From Faecalibacterium longum CLA-AA-H243 (lineage in GTDB: Bacteria; Bacillota; Clostridia; Oscillospirales; Ruminococcaceae), in contig NZ_JAJEQG010000018.1 in the NCBI RefSeq assembly GCF_020687245.1, forward strand, positions 1 to 57,644: a stretch of DNA of 57,644 nucleotides. Direction: 5' to 3'. Positions 6,939 to 15,100 of the stretch are shown here, one piece after another. Made by a program: the position numbers and the translations under genes. The number at the start of each line of letters is the position of its first letter. Positions within the stretch are counted from its first letter, which is position 1. A model generated the notes under the pieces. That model saw nothing but the letters and a program-made list of their open reading frames with translations, searched no databases and had not been told where the DNA came from.

Positions 6939-8349
6939 AACGGAAGTTCTTCTTTTCCTCTTTCTCTTTCTCTTTTTCCTGCTCTTTCTGCCTGTCGATA
7001 TTCAAAATCGTTTCAACCGTCCGTTTGGCAATCAGCAGTTCTTCTTTCTCTTTTCTGATCTGACGGTACTCAGCGTAGTCCTGCTTTTTCTGGACTGCCA
7101 GCTGATGAAACTCCTCATACAATGATTGCATGGACGGGAGCTTTGTAATCTGCAATTCATCAAAGGCTTGCTTCGCCGCTTTATGAATTGTGATTTCCTG
7201 ACGGTGTTCTTCAAAGAATTTTTTGCTATATCCAGACTTGCGGTACTCGATATAAATTTGCCTTGTGTTGCGATAATTTTTGATGTGCTGCTGCAACGCC
7301 TGAACCTCAACCATACGTTTCTCTGCGACCTTGATAGAATCAGAAAGCGCATCGAACCGGGCAGACAGATTTTCAATATGAGCAGTCAGATCGTCGTAGT
7401 TGCCCAAGCCTTTTTCTTTCAGTAGGATTACCGTTCGGGCAGCTTCTTTTCGGTTGAACTTCTTCGCCCACTTTTCATAACCGACCGTCTTGCCCTCGGC
7501 CATCTTTGCCTGAATATCAATCAGCATCTGGAACTGCTTCGGGGCAGGAGCCTTGGCAGAGCCGCCTTTTGATTTGTGCAGGTTCTTGCCGGAGATAACC
7601 GCTTGAATTTCCTCTTTGCTATATCCTTCGCCCAGGGAACGCAGCCGAATGAAACGCTTCTGATTCTCGCCCTTGAACGCAGGCTGCTTTCCATCCTTGA
7701 ACTCAAATCCCATGTCAGCCAGAGCCTGAACAAAGCCATCAAAGCTCTTTGGTTTCTGCTTCAGCACCGCATCAATCGCATCACATAATTCGTCACGCTG
7801 GGTACGCTTCTTGGGATAAACAGTTCTTTTCTGGCGCTCCCGATACGGCTTCGGTGTAATAATGGACAGCCCGTGTTCCAGGCAAACCATATCACTGAGT
7901 CTTTGCACCGCCAGACCGGAAAGAAAGAAGTTTTTGAATTTCCGTGTGGCATCCAGCGAGGTCGAATTATAAATGATATGATTGTGAATGTGGGATTTGT
8001 CGATGTGGGTCGCAACGATGAAAGCGTGTTTTCCCTTTGTCCATCGCATCGCTGTTTCATAGCCGACTTGGTTCGCTTCTTCCGGGGTGATTTCTCCCGG
8101 CTTAAAGGACTGGCGTATCTGGTATGCGATGATATTGTTCTTCTGCTGTCTGCCGGTAATATGCTGATACTGCCGTTTGGAAAGCAGAAATTCCTCATCT
8201 GCTGTCTTTGGATCACACTCATAGGAACTGATAAATTCGCCATCATTGGTTTTTGCGGCATTTTGTGAGTAGTCGGTTCTGTCTGCCAAACATTGAGCGA
8301 CCGTCTTTCCCTTATTCACATGGAGTGCAATCAATCTTGTCGCTGCCAT
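6937..8349 (-). CDS. MOBP-type relaxase/mobilisation nuclease (VirD2-like)
   Basis: A 470-residue relaxase that nicks oriT and pilots the transferred strand. The N-terminal relaxase domain carries an early Tyr-containing segment (TDYSQNAAKT) and the His triad H-I-D-K-S-H-I-H-N-H at about residues 114-123, typical of the Tn1549/CTn family. The C-terminal half is helical and charged. The start is set at ATG 8349 (MAATRLIALHVNKGKT) from the family pattern; ATG 8355 and GTG 8358 are in frame and share the GGAAGGAAG Shine-Dalgarno. It is the last gene of the transfer region on this strand. Confidence 0.92.
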   Translation of the reverse strand: MAATRLIALHVNKGKTVAQCLADRTDYSQNAAKTNDGEFISSYECDPKTADEEFLLSKRQYQHITGRQQKNNIIAYQIRQSFKPGEITPEEANQVGYETAMRWTKGKHAFIVATHIDKSHIHNHIIYNSTSLDATRKFKNFFLSGLAVQRLSDMVCLEHGLSIITPKPYRERQKRTVYPKKRTQRDELCDAIDAVLKQKPKSFDGFVQALADMGFEFKDGKQPAFKGENQKRFIRLRSLGEGYSKEEIQAVISGKNLHKSKGGSAKAPAPKQFQMLIDIQAKMAEGKTVGYEKWAKKFNRKEAARTVILLKEKGLGNYDDLTAHIENLSARFDALSDSIKVAEKRMVEVQALQQHIKNYRNTRQIYIEYRKSGYSKKFFEEHRQEITIHKAAKQAFDELQITKLPSMQSLYEEFHQLAVQKKQDYAEYRQIRKEKEELLIAKRTVETILNIDRQKEQEKEKEKEEKKNFR

Positions 8350-8371
8350 TCCCATCACTTCCTTCCCAAAA

Positions 8372-8398
8372 AGAAAAAGCCACCGGTCGGTGACTTTT
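8372..8398 (-). terminator. Hairpin with T-run between membrane gene and relaxase
   Basis: AAAGTCACCG pairs with CGGTGGCTTT around a CCGG centre and is followed by five T on the minus strand. It lies 14 bases after the membrane protein's stop and just before the relaxase ribosome site, so it could reduce transcription into the relaxase gene. Confidence 0.7.
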
Positions 8399-8411
8399 CT
8401 CTGATATTATC

Positions 8412-8696
8412 TTATGACCTGATAAATGCTCCCAGACTTTCTCCAATATTCTCGACTTTCATAACAGCCCAGACGAGCAAGAACACCGCTGCTATTGTCG
8501 CAATTCCAAGAACCACAAGAATAAGCAGGGACTGCCACAAAGCCTTTACAATGCAGTAAATCGCAGATCCGCCAATGACCAAGAGCAATAAACCAATTAC
8601 ATAGGACACAACATTTGTAAGCAGATTTCCAAGAATGCAAATCACTTTTACAACGAACAGCACCGGCAGTGCCAATATCTTCAATACCAGCTTCAT
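8412..8696 (-). CDS. Small membrane protein of the mobilisation region
   Basis: A 94-residue very hydrophobic protein with about three membrane segments (residues 5-25, 30-50, 55-80) and a short amphipathic tail ending GAFIRS. ATG 8696 follows AGAAAGGGG. Similar small membrane proteins sit between mobC and the relaxase in Tn1549-like elements. No function is known. It has its own promoter (8723-8751). Confidence 0.75.
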   Translation of the reverse strand: MKLVLKILALPVLFVVKVICILGNLLTNVVSYVIGLLLLVIGGSAIYCIVKALWQSLLILVVLGIATIAAVFLLVWAVMKVENIGESLGAFIRS

Positions 8697-8722
8697 AGGC
8701 TCAACCCCTTTCTTTTAATTAT

Positions 8723-8751
8723 ATTGTACAAGGGTATCTGCCATAACGCAA
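8723..8751 (-). promoter_or_regulatory. Sigma-A promoter for membrane protein and relaxase
   Basis: Minus-strand TTGCGT (8746-8751), 17-base spacer, TACAAT (8723-8728), about 20 bases before the ribosome site. It follows the mobC terminator, so relaxase expression is uncoupled from the helicase-mobC transcript. Confidence 0.65.
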
Positions 8752-8769
8752 TGATGTCAACCCTTATGT

Positions 8770-8797
8770 AAAAGCCGCAGCCGAAACTGCGACTTCC
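8770..8797 (-). terminator. Terminator after mobC
   Basis: GTCGCAG, six-base loop, CTGCGGC and a TTTT run on the minus strand, 16 bases after the mobC stop. Confidence 0.7.
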
Positions 8798-8812
8798 CAA
8801 CAAGTTGTCGGA

Positions 8813-9145
8813 TTACTGGATTGAGGACAGGCGAACAAGAACTTCTCTCATGTCCGTCCAGATCTCCTCCAGCCGTTTTTGCAAATCCTCAATGTCAGCA
8901 CGATAGATGCTGCCTGTTTCGTTCGCTCGCTTTGCGTACTGGTTCAGGTTGTTGGAGCAGATTCGCAGGAGCGAAACCAGGGCTTTCACATCCTGCAAAT
9001 CCAGTCTGATACAGTAACCATCCAGAGCCATTTTCCGCAGATAGGCTCCCATGCTGCGGATGCCAAGCTCGTCCATCTTCTCATGGATTCGCTCGACCTC
9101 CTCCTTGGATGCAAGGAAATGAACATCCTGATCTCGCTTTGCCAT
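8813..9145 (-). CDS. mobC: Relaxosome accessory protein MobC
   Basis: A 110-residue MobC-family protein: N-terminal ribbon-helix-helix-like segment with 'MGAYLRKMALDGY' (about residues 31-43), then the conserved 'LRICSNNLNQYAKRANETGSIY' region (broken here for length) that helps the relaxase open oriT. ATG 9143-9145 overlaps the TAA of the giant helicase gene (TAATG), and GAGGAGGTG lies inside the end of that gene, so translation is coupled. Confidence 0.92.
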   Translation of the reverse strand: MAKRDQDVHFLASKEEVERIHEKMDELGIRSMGAYLRKMALDGYCIRLDLQDVKALVSLLRICSNNLNQYAKRANETGSIYRADIEDLQKRLEEIWTDMREVLVRLSSIQ

Positions 9146-12100
9146 TACAACACCTCCTCACGGGTTTCAGAGTATTTTGCAGGCGGGATATGCTCCGCTT
9201 TGGATTTCAGATCAGCCAACACAGAAGGACGCTCTGACTCGCTTCTTTCGTCACGATTTTCCACAGAGTCCTCCATATTCAGGGCTGCATCCAGTTCTGC
9301 CAGTCGCTGACTTTTGGCTGTCAGCTCTGCTTCCTGCGGGAACGGTTTTCCAACCTCCGCCTTGGCTGCTTCCTGCTGATTGTAGAGATTATTCAACTGC
9401 TCATTGGCTCGTTCTAAGCGCTCAAGGATGCCTGCAAGGGCATTGTCCAGTCGGGTGATATTTCCTCGTGCGTCCGTTCCAAGGGCTACTCTGTGGCTCA
9501 CAGCGCCCTTCAGGGTCACATCGAACTCGTTCCGGAAACTGTCAAACGAAAGCTCCATCTGAAAGCCACGGTAACTGCCAAGAGGAACCGGATCGGCACT
9601 TTTCGTGTCCTTACAAGCCGCAAGGAGGATTTCACCGGCATCTGCCTTTTCGGTGTAGGCTTTGCCCATGATTTCCATGCCGCAAAAGCCATCGGCAATC
9701 TGCGGGTGTGCTTCCACGGTTTTAATATCAGCTTCAAAGCCATGAATATAGCCTGTCTGCTTTTCAATCTCAGCCGGGAAGTATTTCAGAAGCTTATCTT
9801 CCATACGGTACTGCTGGCTCTGGTGGTCAGCTTTCAGCACCTTCAGCCTTGCCACATCAATGTCCAAGTCCATCTTTTCCTTGATAAGCGGATTGCCGGC
9901 ACACAGCGCCTTGATCTCCGCATAGGACAGCGCCTGCTCATCCACATCGTCACAGGAGCGAACCGGTGATTTGGAGGTCATAATCTGAGAAATAAACTTC
10001 TGCTTGTTTTCCAAGGTCTGATACAGGTAGGCATCGAAGGTTCCCTCGGTCACATACTGATACACCTGAACCTCTTTGTTCCGGTTGCCCTGACGGATGA
10101 TACGACCGTTTCTCTGGGTCATATCAGACGGACGCCAACCCACATCCAAGTGGTGAACTGCCACCAATTTGTCCTGGACGTTGGTTCCTGCACCCATCTT
10201 TTGCGTACTGCCAAGAAGCACTCGCACCTGCCCGGTACGAACCTTGGCAAAGAGGTCTTTTTTCTTTGCCTCGGTATCTGCATCATGGATAAAGGCAACT
10301 TCTTCCGCAGGCACACCGTTTGCAATCAGCTTGGTTTTGACATCATCATAGACATTGAAGGTTCCATCATTTTTCGGTGTGCTAAGGTCGCAGAACACCA
10401 ACTGGGTCAATTTGTCAGCCTGACCGTCCTGCCAGATACGCAGGATATTTCCCACGCAGGCATTGAGCTTGCTGTCAGGGTCATCGGGTAACAGGGTGTT
10501 CATTAGCCGCTGATCCAGTCCCAATTTTCGTCCGTCGCTGGTAATCTTGAGCATATTATCGACGGACGGGTCTACAATACCGGCATGAACATCTGCTGCT
10601 CTCTCTGAAAGGGAAGCCACCATATCCTTCTGGTACTCAGAGGGCTGAACCACAACCGTTTCAAACTTTGCTTCGGGAACAGGGAGATGCAACTGGTCAG
10701 AGGTCTTGATGTCGGCAACCTCCTTGAACATATTCATCAGTTCAGGCAGGTTGAAGAACTTCGCAAATCGGGTTCTGGCACGATAGCCGGTTCCCTCCGG
10801 TGCAAGCTCAATCGCAGTTGTTGTTTCTCCGAAGGTCGATGCCCAGGAATCAAAATGGGTCAGGTTCTTTTGCTGGAGCGTACTGTACTGGAGATAGCGC
10901 ATGACCGTATAAAGCTCGGTCATCGAGTTACTTACTGGAGTACCGGTTGCAAAGATCACACCACGCCCGCCGGTCAGCTCATCCATATAGCGGCACTTCA
11001 TAAACATATCCGAAGATTTCTGGGCTTCGGAGGTGGACAGACCTGCCACATTTCGCATTTTTGTGTAGAGGAACAAATTCTTGAACGCATGGCTTTCGTC
11101 CACAAACAGCCGGTCTACACCCAACTGCTCAAAGGTAATGACATCATCTTTCTTGTCAGCGGCAAGGAGCTTGTCCAGTCTGGCTTCCAATGATTTTCGT
11201 GTTTTCTCCATCTGCTTGATCGTGAAGTTTTCGCCACGCTGCCATTTCAGCTCCGCAATCGCACCCTCGATCTCATCAATCTGCTCCCGCAGCTGCCGTT
11301 CCTGTCGTTCGGCAGAAAGCGGGATTTTTTCAAACTGGCTGTGACCGATGATGACTGCATCATAGTCACCCGTTGCGATACGAGCGCAGAACTTCTTACG
11401 GTTTGCTGTTTCAAAATCCTTCTTGGTGGCAACAAGGAGCTTGGCACTCGGATAGAGGTGCAGGAACTCGTTTGCCCACTGTAAGGTCAAGTGATTCGGC
11501 ACAACGAACAGGGATTTCTGGCTCAATCCAAGCCGTTTACTCTCCATAGCCGATGCAGCCATCTCGAAGGTCTTGCCCGCACCAACTTCGTGTGCAAGCA
11601 GCGTATTTCCACCATATAGCACATGAGCGATAGCATTTCTCTGGTGTTCACGGAGGGTAATATCCGGGTTCATGCCGCCGAAACGGATATGAGAGCCATC
11701 ATACTCACGAGGTCTGGTGGAGTTAAAAAGTTCGTTGTACTTGGTGGAAAGGGTTTCTCGTCTGTGCGGATCTCTCCAAATCCAATCTCGGAACGCATCC
11801 TTGATTGCCTGCTGTTTCTGCTGTGCCAGGGTAGTTTCTTTTTTATTGAGGACACGCTTCTGCTTACCATCTGCATCTTCAATCGTATCATAGATACGAA
11901 TATCCTTCAGATTCAGCGTTTCCTCCAGAATCCGATATGCGTTGGCTCGCTCTGTACCGTAGGTGACATACGCCGCCACATCGTTGTAGTTGGGAGAACT
12001 CTTACCGTTGATGCGCCACTCTGCGGTCAGCTCGGAGAACTTGACCTCAATGGAACGGCGCAAGTAATACGGCGTTTCAAAGGTTTCCTCCATGAACTGC

Positions 12101-15100
12101 TGAATATAATCGGCATCAATCCATGTTGCACCCAAACGCACATCAATCTCGGACGCATCCAAGTCCTTCGGCTGTGCTTTCTGCAAGGCTTCCACATTGA
12201 TGTGGAAGGAAGAATCCCTGTCTGCCGCCATCTGTGCGACACGCAGCTTGCTTCTTACATCACCGGAAAGGTAATCATCGGCAGTCTGCCATCCAACTTC
12301 CACAGCATCGGGAGCCATCGGGTCTTTGAAGATCACCCCTCGAAGCTCTGCCTGAATCGCATCGTATTCTCCAGGTGTTCCAAGCAGCTGTGCCATAAAC
12401 GGCAAATCCACCTTGCCACGCTCACCGATAGAGATTGCCAGAGCTTCGGACGGCGTATCCACGCTCGTCACTCTGCGTTCCGGCTTGATGGTTCGCTTGG
12501 TGAACATATCCGCCTTGCTTTTCAGATTGCCGTCCTCATCCACATTTTCCAGAGAACACAGGAGATAGTAGGAGGAATCGTCAGCAAATGCCTGACCATT
12601 GGCTCGATTATTGATAAGCCCGTTCTTTGCGGCAAACGCATCGTAGGCATCATTCAGTTCTGCCTGTTTCTGAGTAATCATTTCATCCGGGTAATCCTCA
12701 AGCTGATATTCGATCAGCTCGTTGACGATACCACGAAGTTCCACCATGCCCATCACACGGTCTTTTGCTTTCTCATTCAGGTCTACACGGCGCATCAGGG
12801 AGTTTTCACGGAAGTACACATTGCCATCCACCACGGTATAAGAGAAATTCTTTACATCCGGGGTTGCAGGAATGGTTTCGATTTCCTTACCCTTGTCAGC
12901 TTCGGGAAGCTCCACAGCCTGATAGGTTCCTTGGATGTGGGAAACTGCTTCTTTCAGAAGTTCGGACAGTTCCATGCCCTCAATGGGACGCACTGTAATG
13001 TCCATGCCGTAGGCGGTACTTTCTTCCACCGTATCGCCCAGAACCATTTCAGGATGAGCGACAAAGTAGCTGTTCATGGTGTGTCCTTCTTCGGTGCGGT
13101 CAAGGTTTACCCATTCCGGTACAATGTCAATCGGATGGTCACGCTTTTGCAGGAACAGGATGTCGGACACGACTTCCGTGCCTGCGTTTTTCTTAAAGGC
13201 ATCGTTTGGCAGACGGATTGCACCAAGCAGTTCCGCCCTCTGCGCCATATATCGCCTTGCGTCAGAGTTCTTGGAATCCATGGTGTAACGGCTTGTCACA
13301 AAAGCGACCACACCACCGGGACGAACCTGATCCAAAGCCTTGGCAAAGAAATAGTTGTGAATGGAGAATCCCAGCTTGTCATACGGCTTGTCGGACACTT
13401 TGTAGTTGCCGAAAGGGACATTACCCACAGCCAGATCGTAAAAGTCTCGGCGGTCTGTCGTTTCAAAACCGGCTACTTTGATTTCTGCGTTGGGATAGAG
13501 CTTCTGAGCAATTCTGCCGGTGATGGAATCCAGTTCCACACCATACAAACGGCTGCTCTGCATTTCAGGAGGGAGCATACCAAAGAAGTTGCCGATACCC
13601 ATAGCAGGCTCCAGAATATTTCCTGTTTCAAAGCCCATCTGTCCGACCGCATCGTAGATGGAGCGAATGACCGTAGGGCTGGTGTAATGTGCGTTCAGGG
13701 TGGAAGCTCTTGCCGCAGCATATTCATCTTCGGAAAGCAGGTTTTTCAGTGTCTGATACTCCTTCGCCCAATTTCCCTTGTCCGGGTCAAAGGCATCTGC
13801 CAGACCGCCCCAACCGACATAATTCGACAAAATCTCCTGTTCTTCGGTAGTGGCGTTCCTGTTCTCGCTTTCCAGTTTGAACAGAGTTTCAATGGCTGCG
13901 ATGTTTCTTGCGAATTTCTGCTTCGGTCCACCTTCACCGATGTTGTCATCCGTGATGTGGAAGTTCACCGCAGGAACAGGTGGGATTTCTCTGGTGGTGA
14001 TGGACTGCTCAAGCTGAGCGATAATGTCCATGACTTCGGCATTCTGCCATCCGTCCACCTGGGCATAATCCTGAATGATGGTGTCCTTTCCATCTACGCA
14101 CTGTACGAAGTCCAGACTACCCGGCAGATCTCTGGTATTCATTGCACCCAGGGCTTTTCTCTGCGTGTCAGGAAGTGCATAGTAGGCTCGCAGGGCATCA
14201 TCAAAGGAACTGTATTCCTTGATGTCCAGCGCACCCCGCTTCTGAATGTCCTCGGCAACATAAAAATGATCGATGAAGTGTTCCGGTTCCTGCTGTTCGG
14301 GTTCCGCACTGGCTCTGACCTGTGCGTGTGCCTTTTCGTCAGGGTAGTCCCCATAGATACGGATGCACTTATGCTCCTGCTGATCGTAAACGGCAGCACC
14401 ATCGTACTTGAATCCGTCATCCTCCATGGTTCCGTCCACATAGCCCTGGGCAGCTTTTTCCGCTTCTTCCAGAGTGTAGTAGTCCAGTTTATCATCGAAG
14501 CCGTTTTCAAAGTGATGGTAGGCGGCAACCAGATAGCGGGGAGCCATGCGCTCCTCGTAGCTGTTAATCATCTCAGGTGTCAGCCATTCTGGTTTGTCGG
14601 GAATCATTTCATACAGCTCACGCATCTTGGCAATCTGTGCATGGCGGTTGCCTGCCCACAGATGCTTTTCGCTGTGCTGTCCTGCACCAAGGAAGTATTC
14701 GCAGTCCATACGCAGACGGTCTAACAGCTGATACTCAGGGGTGTAGTCCCTCGGTTCGGTTTTGCCCAGAAAATCCTCTGTAACGGGCTTTTCTTCGGTT
14801 TGGGCATCAACCCTTACCGCATGGTTTCTTTCGTCCTGAGAGAGCATACGCTCGAAATTCTCACGATTCTCGGCACGGAAGATGGGATAAGCAAGCGTAG
14901 GGTCACGCAGCTGAACTTCTCTGTCCGTGATCTGCTCCACACGGAAAGCTGTATCGTCCAGATATACCGTGTCACCGACCTGATAATTCCATTTCGGTTC
15001 CTCGGAAGCAGATGCTTCCACAACTTCGGCAGGCTCTGCCACAGGCGCTTCTGGCTGAACCGACTCCATCGCAGCTACGGACTGACGAACTTCCTCCAAA

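Noticed and set aside
11623..14724. 1,033-residue open frame on the + strand
   Set aside because: It lies wholly opposite the giant helicase gene, has no family features and no ribosome site.
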